A stretch of DNA of 64,000 bases from the NCBI GenBank assembly GCA_033782935.1, contig JAWQEG010004770.1, positions 1-64,000 on the forward strand, given 5' to 3'. Below, piece by piece: positions 1-13,500 of the stretch. The notes under the pieces are model-generated. The model saw only the letters and a list, made by a program, of their open reading frames with translations, was not told where the DNA came from and did not search any database. Made by a program: the position numbers and the translations under genes. The DNA is from Petrolisthes cinctipes (Eukaryota; Arthropoda; Malacostraca; Decapoda; Porcellanidae). Numbering within the stretch: position 1 is the stretch's first letter; each line of letters opens with the position of its first letter.

Positions 1-9
1 GTCCTCAAC

Positions 10-540
10 CCTCCCCCCCCCCTCTCTCTCTCTCTCTCTCTGTAGGGTGGCGTAGGGGTGTAGGTGGCTGACAGCGGAACCTAGAGGGGGAAGGAAGTGT
101 ATACGGGGGTGAATGTACTGCACACTCACCAGTTCACTCACCATACTGACTCGCCATTCATTCATTTCACTCACTCACTCACCATTCACTCACCATACTG
201 ACTCGCCATTCATTCATTCATTTCTCTCACTCACTCACTCACCATTCACTCACCATACTGACTCGCTATTTCATTCATTTCTCTCACTTACTCAATCACC
301 ATTCACTCATCTCACTCACTCATTCGTTGCTAACTTATTTATTCATATCACTCACTCACCATTCACTCATTCGTTGCTAACTCATTTACTCATCTCACTC
401 ATTCTTTTATTTTTCATTTACTCACCTCTGCACTCATTCTTTTGTTACTCATTCTAACATCCACTCGCCCACTTATTATACATACTCACTAACTCACACT
501 CACTCACCTATATTTCCTCATTCACCAGTATTCACTCATT
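10..540. repeat. (CT)n start and CATT/CACT-rich tandem repeat
   Basis: A short C-run and (CT)n tract opens the window. From about 116 to 540 the sequence is built from CACT and CATT tetramers, with a longer unit of roughly 53-58 bp marked by the string ACCATACTGACTCG at about 140, 193 and 248. Open frames across it are low-complexity Ser/Thr/His strings with no recognisable domain, so it is not treated as coding. Confidence 0.85.
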
Positions 541-541
541 T

Positions 542-574
<33 letters not shown>

Positions 575-700
575 TTAATTTTACTAACACACACATTCTC
601 AATAACACACACACACACATCAATTTTACTAACACATATAATTATATACATTCCCAATAACACACACACACACACACACACAGCACACACACACACATAC

Positions 701-735
<35 letters not shown>
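541..735. repeat. (AC)n microsatellite cluster
   Basis: Several AC dinucleotide runs are separated by short interruptions such as AATTTTACTAACAC, which itself recurs. The interruption pattern suggests one locus broken by point changes and small duplications. Confidence 0.9.
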
Positions 736-738
<3 letters not shown>

Positions 739-799
739 CCGCCCCTGTGTCCAGCGGAGTTTTGTCCCTTCAGGGCGGGGTGACCTTGGGAGGGTCACT

Positions 800-871
800 G
801 CCTCTCTCTCTCTCTCTCTTCTCGCTCTCTCTCTCTCTCTCTCTCTCCAGTATAACTCCTTTTATTTCTCT

Positions 872-903
<32 letters not shown>

Positions 904-919
904 CTCTCTCTCTCTCTCG
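800..919. repeat. (CT)n microsatellite
   Basis: Three closely spaced CT dinucleotide tracts with brief interruptions. No gene is visible here. Confidence 0.9.
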
Positions 920-999
920 TACCGGCACCAGACCATCGTCGCTCAACACCCAATGGGATATTCTTGACTACGATCCTCTTCAGTCCTACATCATTACTA

Positions 1000-1059
1000 T
1001 ACTACTACTACTACTTACTACTACTACTAATAATAATAATAATAATTATAACAATAACA

Positions 1060-1090
<31 letters not shown>

Positions 1091-1233
1091 TATTGATAAT
1101 AATAAAAACAATAAATAGGTAAAGGAATTAGTAAAAAGTAAATAAATGAATAGAAATAATAATAATAATAATATAATAATAATAATAATAATATAAATAA
1201 TCATAAATAATTAAAAGAAACAAGTAAAATAAA

Positions 1234-1267
<34 letters not shown>
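1000..1267. repeat. (AAT)n trinucleotide repeat region
   Basis: Runs of ACT and then AAT trinucleotides with imperfect AT-rich spacers. The period of three keeps frames open and produces Asn runs, which explains an apparent reading frame here. Confidence 0.88.
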
Positions 1268-1458
1268 GTAACAACAATAATCCGGGTTCAGTTTCGTCAT
1301 AGCTAACCGTTTCCTCACATGAACTAATTCTTGTCTCTCTTGCTCAGGTTAGCTCATGACCTTATTTTTTTCATGGGGGAGTTGGTTGGTTGCCACATAC
1401 GCCTCTAACCCGTTACTGGGGTCTACCTTGTCTGTACTACTTGATATTAACGGGCTTG

Positions 1459-1575
1459 CACACACACATACACACACACATATATACACTATAGTACTTA
1501 CATATATATACATTACATACACATATATATACATTACATACACATATATAGACACTTATATACACGTAATTCATT

Positions 1576-1624
<49 letters not shown>

Positions 1625-1660
1625 TACAGTACATACACATATCTTCATCCACTTACATAC
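1459..1660. repeat. (AC)n and ATATACAC repeat
   Basis: AC dinucleotide tracts at about 1460-1490 and 1579-1622 flank repeated ATATATACATTACATACAC units. Confidence 0.88.
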
Positions 1661-1680
1661 GCATAATACATACATATACA

Positions 1681-1892
1681 CAGTTACATACACAAATTAC
1701 ATACACACACACAGTTACATACACAAAATACATACACATACACACACACACAGTTACATACACAAAATACATACATACACACAGTTACATACACAAAATA
1801 CATACACATACACACACACACAGTTACATACACAAAATACATACACATACACACACACACAGTTACATACACAAAATACATACATACACACA
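1681..1892. repeat. 29-39 bp minisatellite, about six units
   Basis: Units begin AGTTACATACACAAAATAC and end in a variable AC run. Unit length varies with the number of ATAC and AC steps, so unequal crossover and slippage have both acted. Confidence 0.85.
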
Positions 1893-1996
1893 TGTGATAC
1901 AAACTGGATTTATTTAAATTTATTAAGAATTTTATTGGATTTATATTATTTTCTTATTGATTTTATTGCGATTATTTTTTCTCCGATATTGGATTT

Positions 1997-1998
<2 letters not shown>

Positions 1999-2043
<45 letters not shown>
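1999..2043. repeat. (TG)n microsatellite
   Basis: About 22 uninterrupted TG dinucleotides. Confidence 0.95.
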
Positions 2044-2045
<2 letters not shown>

Positions 2046-2082
2046 AAATACATAGAGTAGGTGGTGCTTCAGTGTCTCAGTG

Positions 2083-2432
2083 GTTGGGTGGAGGTGGTAT
2101 AGTGGTGGTAGTGGTAGTTGGAGGTAGGTGGTGGTATTTGGTATATTTGGTGATAGTGGACTAGTTGTAGTGGTGGGTAGTGGTAGTGGTAGTGGTAGTG
2201 GTAGTACTAGTGGCAGGTGGTAGTGGTAGGTGGCAGTAGTGGAAGTAGTAGTGGTAGTGGACTAGTGGTAGGTGGTAGTAATGGTAGGTGGTAGTAGTAG
2301 TAGTGGTAGGTGGTGGTAGTAGTGTTGGTGGTAGGTGGTGGTAGTAGTAGTAATGGACCTGTGGTTGTGGTAGGTGGTGGTAGTAGTAGTAATGGTATGT
2401 GGTAGTAGTGGTAGTGGTAGGTGACACACTAA
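2083..2432. repeat. GGT/AGT triplet-type minisatellite
   Basis: Degenerate GGTAGTAGTGGTAGGTGG units. The strand is strongly G/T-biased. The period of three leaves frames open, with no domain. Confidence 0.8.
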
Positions 2433-2462
2433 GGAATGTAAGGTATAGGGAGTCCGCTGGCT

Positions 2463-2850
2463 GACCTACACTACACCACACCACACTACACCATACTGCA
2501 CTACACTACACCACACCACACTACACCATACTATACTACACCACACCACACTACACCATACTATACTACACCATACCACATCACACCACACTACACCACA
2601 CTACACCATACTACATTACACTACACCACACCACACTATACCACATCACACCACACTACATCATACTACACCATACCACATCACATATTGTGTATCATAT
2701 CACACCATACCACACACTATACTCCATCACATTACCATATCATATTCCCTTACCACATCACACCACACTACACCTCATCACACCACACCACACTACACCA
2801 CATCATATCATTACTACATCACACACAACCATACCACATCATCATCTTTT
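2463..2850. repeat. CACTACACCATA tandem repeat
   Basis: Degenerate pentamer and decamer satellite of ACACC, ACTAC and ACCAT blocks. It decays gradually towards 2850. Confidence 0.8.
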
Positions 2851-2916
2851 CAACATGCACATACCATACATACGTCATTACATTGCATTAAATATGACCA
2901 CATCACACGCCTATAA

Positions 2917-2919
<3 letters not shown>

Positions 2920-2948
<29 letters not shown>

Positions 2949-2967
2949 TGGGGGGGGGGGGGGGGCA
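2920..2967. repeat. (GT)n followed by a poly-G run
   Basis: A GT dinucleotide tract runs directly into about 16 consecutive G residues. Confidence 0.93.
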
Positions 2968-3024
2968 GAGGGGTGTGGTATAATGCCCGGGGGATAATCC
3001 TCACAATTTAGCATTCCTTCCTTG

Positions 3025-3560
3025 CTGCACCTCAATCCAACCAACCTCACCCCTCCCTTCCTTCTCTTTACCCCCACCCATCCCTCCAACCAACCTCATT
3101 CCACTCTTTACTTTACCTCCACCCTTCCCTCCAACCAACCTCACCCCTCCCTTCCTTCTCTTTACCCCCACCCATCCCTCCAATCAACCTCACCCCTCCC
3201 TTCTCTTTACCTCCACCTTTACCTCCAACCATCCTCACCCCTCCCTTCCTTCTCTTTACCCCCACCCATCCCTCCTACCAACCTCACCCCTCCCTTCCTT
3301 CTCTTTACCTCCACCCATCCCTCCAACCAACCTCACTGCACTCTTCTCTTTACCTTCACCTTCACCAACCAACCTCACCCCACCCTTCTCTTTACCTCCA
3401 CCCTTCCCACCAACCAACCTCACTACACTTTTCTCTTTACCTCCACCCTTCCCACCAACCAACCTCAATACAATCTTCTCTTTACCTCCACCAACCTCAC
3501 CCCACCCTTCTCTTAACCTCCACCTTTACCTCCAATCAAAATCACCCCATCCTCTACCTC
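3025..3560. repeat. C-rich minisatellite with CAACCTCACCCCTCCCTTCC core
   Basis: About nine to ten units of roughly 45-60 bp share the core CAACCTCACCCCTCCCTTC, followed by TTCTCTTTACCTCCACCC. Unit lengths differ by deletion of the second half. The pyrimidine bias continues more weakly to 3830. Confidence 0.82.
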
Positions 3561-3837
3561 CACCCTGCATATCTCCTCCTCCACCCTACCCTACCTTTCT
3601 TTTACCTCCACCTTTTCAATTACCTCCACCCTGCTGCACCCTACCCTTTCCTCCAAACTACCTAACCCCATCCTTCCCTCCATCCTTTCCCTCACACCAT
3701 TCTTCCTATTCTCTCCAATCTAACTCACCCGACTCTGTTGTATCTCCACTCTGCCCGGTCTCCTTCTTCACTCTTTCTCACCCCAATTTCCTTTATCTCC
3801 CCCCTCCACTCCTCCCTGCCTCACTCCATCGTCTACC

Positions 3838-3985
3838 CTCTTCCTGCCTCACTCTCCACCCACTCTCTACACCCCCTTCCTGCCTCACTCTCCACCCACT
3901 CTCTACACCCCCTTCCTGCCTCACTCTCCACCCACTCTCTACACCCCCTTCCTGCCTCACTCTCCACTCACCCTCTCCACCTCCA
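3838..3985. repeat. 36-bp minisatellite, four units
   Basis: Four nearly identical 36-bp units contain CCTTCCTGCCTCACTCTCC. The last unit diverges. Confidence 0.88.
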
Positions 3986-4105
3986 CCTTCACAGACCAAT
4001 GGATACGTAGACTGACTTCACAACTATTCTATATTCTTTTTGCTGACCACAGTACAAACTAGGTTCACTGAGTCTCTCTCTCTCCAAGACCAACGAAATA
4101 CTCGG

Positions 4106-4106
4106 T

Positions 4107-4161
<55 letters not shown>
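4106..4161. repeat. (CT)n microsatellite
   Basis: About 27 CT dinucleotides. It is followed to about 4440 by unrecognised G/T-rich sequence and then a GACA-rich patch at about 4452-4505. Confidence 0.93.
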
Positions 4162-4165
<4 letters not shown>

Positions 4166-4749
4166 GTGTGTGTGCGCGCGCTTTTGGTAGCCTATATGGT
4201 ATGTGTTAAATCCAACTGGTGCCTACCGTGTCCTGCTGTTGCGTATAATATGACCACTAAATATTCATCTTGTACGCGTGTTGTTTGGGTTGGTGTTGTG
4301 TTATGTTCTATATATTCTTGTTGTGTGGTAGGTAGTAATGTTTTGGGTTGGTATGTATTGGTGTGTGTTTTGTTCTAGTTTTGTGTTGTATACGACTAGC
4401 TGTGTATCCCGTTGGTATGTAGTGTTTGTGTACCTATGTTGGGGACGAGGGTACAGACAGAGACGGATAGACAGAGACAGTGGTACAGACAGACAGACAG
4501 ACCTAGACCAAGAGAGGTGTGTGTTGTTACAGACAGCGGTGGAGATGTGAACGTGAGAGAGCAAGCCAGCCAGTCCAGTCAGCCCTGTCTTATCCACTAT
4601 CCAGGGTACACGCACCTTGAGCTCGCAATCGGAATTTTCGTTTCGCCATCTGACATTTACTTATATCCATTTGTTTGTCTGTCTGTTGCGTTAGTTATTA
4701 AGGCTATGGGTTCAGTAACAAGATAGATAGACTGGAGGTATAATGGTGC

Positions 4750-4750
4750 T

Positions 4751-4780
<30 letters not shown>
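4750..4780. repeat. (AC)n microsatellite
   Basis: About 15 AC dinucleotides. Confidence 0.93.
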
Positions 4781-4783
<3 letters not shown>

Positions 4784-4886
4784 AGAAGTTATTGGTGTTA
4801 GCGTGTATAATTATATTATGTATGCTGTTAGCTTTTACTACCCATTTACTGGATGACTCAGGGCCGTATGCAAGAACATCTGTGGT

Positions 4887-4964
4887 GGTGTTGACGATGG
4901 CGTGGTACCGGTACAATGACACACAACAGAGCCATCGTCCCAGTACCACGCCATCGCCAGCACC
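4887..4964. repeat. Short inverted repeat
   Basis: Arms 4887-4908 and 4943-4964 are 22 bp each with two mismatches. The innermost part, CGATGGCGTGGTAC, pairs perfectly. The 34-nt loop contains a second GCCATCGTC block. Function is unknown. Confidence 0.7.
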
Positions 4965-6565
4965 ATACATACACGGATATGTATTCTTGTATACCACCCG
5001 GCCTTGTTCGGAACCCATATCCTTCGTTCTTGCTGTCTCACCTCTTTATCGCCTACACCTTACTCATACAGGGTCTTCCAGGTTCAGGGTATTTTTGTTT
5101 TTTCATCCTCAAAATTCAATCAATATCTACTTCGTGTGTGTGTACAGAAAAACTTTACTTGCGTAGTCTACATTTTTAAACAACTTCGATCTCCAATATT
5201 ATCCTTGTCCTGAACACGATATTGCTTTTCCTATCCACTGCAAGCACTCACTCAATATCCCTTCAGGAAGTGTGTGTGTCTGTGTGTGTGCTTGAATGAA
5301 TGGGAGTAATGCTGGAGATAACATATGGCCGCATCAATTAATGTCACACCATATGCTCCAGTGAAAGTGCTAACAAACTTTAGTCTTGGATGTAATTTGG
5401 AACTTCCGCGTATTGTCCAAAGCCTCCGCCTATGTTATGCCATAAAGAAATAGTAGAATGTTCAGAAATCGCACACCTCCGTCAGATCGTGAAAGTATAT
5501 TCGAGAAGAGGCACCATCTTTTTGTACCCTCAATGTCTCAGCAGGTCTGCGATAATGTAGACAATTTAAAGTTTTAGGGTTTGGGCGCCCCTTCATACCC
5601 GAACAAATCCCTTTCTCCCCACTTCCACTGTCCCTCGTTTCATTCTCTTTCCATCGTGCTTGTTATCTCTCCTCTGTCTCTTTCTCCCTTATGGTACAAA
5701 GTCTTACAAAGTCTTCCTTCTCCTTTATAGACTCACTACCAAAAAAATAAATCCTGCAAAATAATAAAAATAATAAAATAAAGACACAGACCAAACCAAA
5801 ATTATGTAGCCTATCCTGCTGGATTGGTTGTTCAATATTTATCTGTAAGATTTGTTCGTGTTTTTTTTTTTTTTTTTTGTATTAATGTTTGACAAACCTT
5901 TTCAACAGATATGTTCAATATCAACCACTGTTATAAGTGAGGCTTGTACATTAACTCAAATTTATTTACGTCATAGTACGTGGTTATTAATGTCAAGCAA
6001 AGCTCATGTACAATGTTGGATGATCATATGTATATTATAGAGTACATACTGGTACACATGCAGCAATAATATGGTCTGAAATACAAACCTAATACTGTAA
6101 GTAAAGTTTTATATATGTGAGTTGTGCCACAGGTAGAAAGGATTCACTCTCAAACTACTTTCACCCTTATTTTTTTTTTTTTCTGTGCTACAAGCGACAA
6201 TGTTAATTACTATTCATGTAAGAGACTTTAAGGTTGAAGATGACTATATGGATTAATGGCATCAGGTAAGCACAATCACTCATTAATAACGATAATTACA
6301 AGATAAATTAAGCAGGGTGTAATGCAACCAGCTGACAACAATATTCCATTCTCTTCCGACCACCGAAGCAGCAGGTGAAAGTCTTATATGGTAAACGAAA
6401 ATTGCAAGCAGTAGCATCGAACCTAACCAAAGTGGATTAGAGATACGCGAATCCTGTGAGATAAACCATTGAACTTCCTTAGTGCATGTGATGGTGATGC
6501 TCTTTTGTCAAAGCTTGCGGCGTTGGTGAGTCTTGTTGCGTTGTCTATATACTGAGAGCGAGAGC
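4965..6565. other. No gene recognised
   Basis: About 1.6 kb of unique, moderately AT-rich sequence with a short (TG)n at about 5270-5290 and poly-T runs near 5860 and 6170. No domain-bearing frame or repeat family is recognised. Confidence 0.6.
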
Positions 6566-7220
6566 ACCAATGTTACCAGATGTGGGAAATATTCCCTAGA
6601 TATGGGGAATTACAGATACCAATGGAGAAATTATATAAAGATTGTTCAATAGTAAATGGGGAAATTTCTACAAGACGAAATATCAAGTTGGTAAATATCC
6701 GATTATCTTAAAAGATAAACAGGGAATTTTCGAGGTAAAAAGAGAAACTCTGATGTTTAAGTTGAGGGAAAAAGGTATATTTAAATGTTGAAGTTGAGGT
6801 AAAAAGGGAAATCTAGATATTGAAGTTGAGGTAAAATGGGAAATTCTGATGTTGAAGCTGAGGTAAGAAGGGAAATTTTGATGCTGAAGTTAAGGTAAAA
6901 AGGGAAATTTTGATGTTGAAGTTGAGGTAAAAAGGGAAATTCTGATGTTGAAGTTGAGGCAAAAAGGGAAATCTAGATGTTAAAGTCGAGATAAAAGGAA
7001 ATTCTGATGTCAAAGTTGAGGTAAAAAGGGAAATCTAGATGTTAAAGTCGAGATAAAAGGAAATTCTGATATCGAAAATGAGGTAAAAAGGGAAATTCTG
7101 ATGTCGAAAATGAGGTAAAAAGGGAAATTCTGATGTTAAAGTCGAGGTAAAAAGGAAAATTCTGATGTGTAAAAGTTAGGGAAGTTGAGTAAATTTGGGC
7201 TAACAAAGCTGGCAACACTG
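6566..7220. mobile_element. Dispersed repeat element, copy A (upstream of RBM45)
   Basis: The first about 220 bp match, in inverse orientation, the segment 22368-22568. A block containing GAAATTATATAAAGATTG is shared. The ends carry short inverted termini: CAATGTTACCAG near 6567 and CTGGCAACACTG at 7209-7220. The interior is occupied by a 32-bp tandem array. I infer a small non-autonomous element in which one internal segment has amplified. The class is not recognised, and the short termini alone are weak evidence for a boundary. Confidence 0.5.
6732..7178. repeat. 32-bp tandem array, about 14 units, 105 bp before the RBM45 start codon
   Basis: Units read GAGGTAAAAAGGGAAATTC followed by TGATGTTGAAGTT, with substitutions and 2-bp deletions. 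A single monomer occurs in the related copy at 22368-22568, so the array arose by local amplification. It ends about 105 bp before the RBM45 start codon, so it lies in the proximal promoter or 5' UTR. Confidence 0.9.
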
Positions 7221-7282
7221 CACACCACCACCACCACCACCACCGCCTGGACTGCCTGGCCTCGGGAGTCACTCTGGTAAAG

Positions 7283-7517
7283 ATGGCGTCGACGGACAAG
7301 CTCTCGCGGCGCTACGAGTCCAGAGATAATTTCCATGGTTCGGATGGTGGTAAATACGGCAGCAAAGAGTCTAAATATGACGACCCACCCCACTCGAGGT
7401 TGTTTATAGTGTGCGGCAAGTCTATAACCGAGGAGGATTTCCGTGAGAGCTTCTCTAAATACGGCACCATAGAGGAGATATGGGTGGTCAAGGATAGAAA
7501 CACAGAGGAGCCCAAGG
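7283..7517 (+). CDS. RBM45: RBM45 exon 1 (start; first half of RRM1)
   Basis: Residues 1-78. It holds a charged Gly/Ser/Lys N-terminus and RNP2 of RRM1. The donor is GTGAGT. A CAC trinucleotide run at 7222-7246 lies in the 5' flank. Confidence 0.94.
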
Positions 7518-10500
7518 GTGAGTAAATAAAACCAAATAGATAATAATATGAGTGTGTTTAATGAGTGTGGGTGTCGGACAAGGTGTGTGGAGTGAGTGGG
7601 AGGTGGAGTATGTGTGTGGAGTAACTTAAGTTAGAGTATTTGGCGGGGTTGAGGTGAATCGATTTATTTTATTATCATTATTATTTCTTTACCTTAAAAT
7701 TGGCGGGTAACAGCATAACAAACAGGACTGCCAACACTCCATCTATGCCATTTAGTTTTTTTGCATAACACAAAAGTAACATCGGTATAATATGATGTAA
7801 ATAATGTGTGTTTACTCTGAAGGTATTTAATTTTTACGAAGTGGAATCAAACACGTTCAAAGATCTTTAATAATAGGATCAGATTCTTTTGATTTTTATT
7901 AGTTAACTTAGGCCTATCTTAATTTGTCAGTAAGAAGAATGATGATGCTTAATTAAATTCAGCCCAAGTTGCATCAAGAGCGATAACATATTAAAAGACT
8001 AAAAATAAATACATTGAGTGTGTTGGACTGGATAATAAAGTTAAGAGCATATGACTAAGAGGAAATGCCTACCGGTGTTTTTTTTAAGTCACTCCCACGA
8101 GGATTAACTGAAGGACGATCTTATAAGGATGGATAAATAGATAGTAAGATGGTTCTCTGAAACGTCGCAACATAATCTTGATAAATGGAGATCTGTAAGT
8201 TAGTAAGGGTGGAAGTGATTGTTTGTGTAGGATAGGGAGAGACAGACTGACTTTTCATGCAGCATCCCTCCCTCATCGAGTCTTTCAGTGGGAGGGGAAA
8301 GACATACATGCATACCTGACAGTTATCCCTTCTCCCTTCCTGTCGTCCCTGAGGTGTGTGTGTGTGTTGTCCAAGGGGCTGGGATTCTGTGGTGACAAAT
8401 GGATCATGCCAACCATTTACATTTGCGGTATTATTATTGGTATTGAGTTTAGACATCATCCTGTGACGTTTGATTTTGTTCAGCAATGAATATGAGTGTA
8501 AACTTTACCTTATGCAGACTCCTTTTGCAAAGATAATAAATAGAAAATAAAAGTTAGACATGTACTGTAATGACCCCAGCTGGTATGTGTGTAAGTTCAG
8601 CTTCCAGGAAGTGAGAGTTGCCTGATTCACTAGTCTTGTCTCTTGGTTTGACACATCAATAGACATTTCTATTCCATGCATATGGATGTGTGGTAATGGT
8701 ATTCATTTAGTGTAATATGTGGTGAGACAAATTAGGCCTAGGCTGTCTTATTTAATTTGTACAGTAGGATTATTGAGCCTTACATGGGTCAATACATTTG
8801 TGTTTATCAGGTCATGTATAGATTACTGTACATAGGCCTACATGCAAACATTGTCAGGAAACATGGCTTGGAAAGAAATGTGTAGTTGAAGGTGGTTGGT
8901 TACTGTAGTCCAAGAACAATCTGTATTCTACCCAAGACAGGTACCTGTACACATCCAAGACATTGCCAATGCACATTATATACATCAGCAAGCATGTGTA
9001 AAGACCAACAGCTACCATGTTTGGCAAGTGAGATGACCCTGAGGAATACAGTAGGCTTATACTGCATAGCTGTAGTACTGTTAAATGCATTATTTAAAGA
9101 GGGAACACATTCTCACTCACTAACTTTGCAGTCCTTGTTTCCTAAAGTCCCTTGTAATTCATGTGATATTTCAGTCTTATCTTGTAAATACCCTAAGTAG
9201 TGCTGTTGACTGTCTCTGCTAGTAAGGGACTATGAGTAGTACCGGTATGGTACTGTACTGTACTGGTACCGGTATCTAACCCACAAATGGTAATTTGATT
9301 CCTAATTTTCCAAGTCTGCTTTAACGTGGGTTCATTTTCCCTCCTCTAACACAAAACAACTATCAAGATGTAGCTACTATATAGCTGATGGACATCTGAT
9401 GATGTGTGATAAACAATGGAACAAAACATAGAGGAGAGTACGAGAATGATTGTTAATACAGTACTGTAGTCAGTGTTTATCGTAAAATGTCTAATTTATC
9501 ATTATTGTTTATTTGTCATTGCAGTAAATGTGTTGTTCCCCCTTCTTTTGCTTTACTTGCTAGTTCTGTAATGTTTTGTCAAACCATGTTACTTTCATTG
9601 TAACAATAATCTTGTCCAACATTTATAATCTATTTCCTCCCCATACTAGACGACTGTACTGTGCTGTACTTGCATTTACCAAGGAAATGTGAAATGGAGT
9701 GACCGTATAACTGGTCAGCTATAAAATAACTTGAGTACTTTTATAAAGTGAAGTGAGTGGGTAGAATGGGAGAGAATGAAGGTGGCACTAGGTGTGGGTG
9801 CCAGGTAGAGGGCTACAAGCCAAGTTGGTGCCAGTGTAGCATTTGTCAGATGTGGTCACCATGACAACTATCATAGCTCAAACTAACGTCAACTACCGGC
9901 ACCAGTTGTCTGCCATTTTACAGACCAATCCTTTTGGCTTTAACTTAAAAAAAGTTGCTTGTTTTTTTTGCTGTCATATACAGTCCATGAAAATGAATAT
10001 CATGCTATATCATAGGCTTAACCAATAACTACTGTGTTGTACTGTTCTTTCTTTTTTATATTCCTATATGGTACTCATATGTAGATAGCTACAACTGCAA
10101 TGGTAGGCTACTGATACCTACCATAGGCCTGAGTCTGATACTGGCCTGCCATATCTGAATAAATTATTTATTGGGTTAATTACTGTATTCACTGTCCTAG
10201 AATGGCTTATGACCAATGCATCAGCCAGGTTACCTCCACCCTTAGGTGTTAACTACTTGCCACAGGCTCAAGGGCAGTGTGATGAAGATGAGACCACAGA
10301 TAGGCTAGCCTAGATGCCGATATTAACGCATTTCCAGACTGGTTGTGGCAGTTTGATCTTGCTTGTATTTGTTGTTGCATGTTTATTTATTTTATTTTTA
10401 TTTTTTTATTTTTTTGCAAATGCATCTATCCTGGATGGGCTTTTTCTCCTGTGGGTAATGCTAGCTGTTGCATCATTATTGCAAATGAAATAACCTGTTA

Positions 10501-13500
10501 TACTTGATAGCTGTGCATAAGATGGAAAGAGAAATCAGTGCTGTCAGTGTTAGTCTGTGCTATAGAATTGTTGTTAGCATTATGCAATACCGGTGCATTA
10601 CAGGATGATATTGTATTGTAACTGTTGGGATCTTGTTATTGTTTTGGGGGTCATACAATTGACATGATTTTGGTATTTTGGGGTCATACATCTGACATGA
10701 TTTTGGTAATTGTACTTCACATCTTCGTCTGCAATATTACCCTTTTGTATACATTAGTCTAGTGTTTCCTGGTTGCTATGTTCAAATTTATAATATGGGA
10801 AGGAAAATTTGCATACTTCCATTTTATGATTTAATACTGGCATTTTCATAATTTTGATACTATACTGTATGTGCAAAGGCATGATCTACTGTAGATATAT
10901 ATAGCCTGTACTGGTTATGCATCAGAATAATTACTAGCAGCATACATTTATGTGGAGGGTGATCAAAATCATAAAATACACAGGTGTGCTGGTAACATAT
11001 CATATCTGTGAATATTAGTAACGTATCACATCTGAATGTTATACGGTAGCTACTAATTCTAGTATTGTATGCATCACAGAGCAGTTGTTGCTGGTACTGT
11101 CAATACATTTACACCTTTCTGTGTGGTGCTCTGATTCCTTGTTCCCTTTGGGGCAACCACAGCAGTACAGTAGTTTCCAGTTTTCTCTGTTAAAACACTT
11201 CTTTATGTGATTGAGTGCTCTTTTCCAACTTAGTCAATAACACTGCCTTCTGTGTTCAATAACACTTTGATGTTTCAGTCTAACTTGTATGGCCATGTAC
11301 CCTAGCCTATTTTGGCTCACCGTAAGCAAGTATTGAAAAATAGGATACAGTATAATGCTTTCAGCTCTATTTATTCCCTGTTGTTTTGATTTAACAAGAA
11401 ATATGATTTGGCCCTCAGGTACCTACAGTAATAAGATTGTTTATCATGAGCACTTCAGCAGGAGCTAAGATTTGAATGGAGAGAAGGGAGGAATTTGTAT
11501 AGCTTAGGGAAAAATTGAACTCTACCCTAAAGGCAGCCACATATTCCCTTCTGTGCTGTACCAGACAATTGCGTCTTTTGGCAGTCTGGTTATAATTCTT
11601 CATTTTTTATAAGGCATGAATAGTTCACTTATTTGCATTATGCTTAATTGTGCAGTCTCAAGAAAGTGATACTAATGTAGATTTTTTTCTCAGGTGTAAC
11701 GTATATAAAATTTTCCAAGACATCAGAAGCGGCACTTGCAATGGAAGAAATGAACGGCCGGTGTATAGGTGGTCATCCACGACCTCTTAAAGTCCTCATA
11801 GCTCACAGGTAACTTACTGGTTTTGAATAATATCAGCATGTTAAAAGTTGCTTTTATATGGTATCAACAATCATGTATATACAGTACTAGTATATCTCGT
11901 TAAAGTACACCTGACAAAATTTGGAAAGGTATTTTTCATGTAAAGTGTATGACACTTGTGGTTGCTCTGCCTTGAATTAAGGTCACACAATGTGCCTACT
12001 TTCAGCCGAGACCAGGGATCCCGCAGGGACATGAACGAAGAGGAGAGACTTCTGCGACTCTTTGTGGTGGTCCCAAAATCACTCTCAGAAACTGATTTAC
12101 GGGAACATTTTGTACAGTTTGGTGATATTGACTACGTCTCCATAGTACGTGACAGAAACACAAGGGACAGCAAAGGCTTCGCTTACGTCAAATATCACAG
12201 GTAAATAAGTAATTTTGGTCTATTTTAGAATGTAGCGAATTATCATATGTTTAATTGATTTACTTCTGAAATTATAGGACTACAGATAAACTGTCAGTGG
12301 TACGAGTCACTTATAACATACCGTACCATAATACAGTACTGCATTGGGTGGGTCAAAAGTCATGATCAGATGTACTGTATATATATATCCCGTTATAAAT
12401 AGCAGTAGCCTATGTTGTATAGATGAAGGTTTTGTAGTACTGTAAGTTAATCTAAAAGACAGCAGACAATCCACCATTCAGGTTCAATACCAAATCATAA
12501 TTATTTATCACTAAACAGATTTTTCATTACCAAATTGATCCTGATTTGGTAATGAAAAATACCAAATGACATCTCTGGTGTGGCTGCCGCCGCCCCACTA
12601 GACATGGAATACTGACTACAGAGTACTGAGACCGAGTAGACAGTAGGCGTCTGACTGTCACGGTATGAGGATGTCGCTACTGGTCTATTTGCTGACTGTG
12701 TCTGACTCCCTCCCATTCTATGCCAGACTAAATGTCCACCATGAAAACACTGATTGACAACTTATTTCACAATAACATATGAATAAATTATATAACTACC
12801 GGTATATCATTAAGGGAGCTATTACAAAGTTCTCTCTTTTCTGCTTTACTCTACAAATCACATTCAGTATGTTTGTCTATGCATGAAAATTTTAATATTC
12901 TCTAATTTGGGAAAGAATTATAAGTGATCAAGAGCAATTACTATTTGCAAATTCATTATTATAAAATACTGTAAGTGTCTTAGTACAGTACTTCAGAACA
13001 AGAGAAAACTTTAAAAACTTACACTAAGAGACAAAAGTAGTGCGTCATTCCCCTCCGAATATCAATGCATTACTGAGGTGCCAGAGGTGCAACGGTGAGT
13101 GGTATATGTGTATTCAGGAATACCAACACTACATATCACTGTCCATAAGGGTGGTATTGATACTTTTTTGCCGACTGTACATATATATTACACATGCATA
13201 AGTATTTGGCTCAATCCTCTGCATTCTCTTAGTGAACATCACATTTGATTTACCCCTCTACAGGTTGTCACCTCAGATATTCTGTTCATATTGCAGTATA
13301 CAGTACTCCTCTGATCATATACTGTACAATAATGCCATGTTACAGATCTCTTAGTATGCAAATTTTAAGTTAAAGAAGTTATACTCAGTTTACAACCAAT
13401 GTTTTTCAATGTTGACCGATGTTGCAGAATGTCTCATGCAGCCAAGGCATTTGAAAGTTGTGAACGAAGTTTCAAGCCAGTGTTTGCTGATCCCAAGCCT

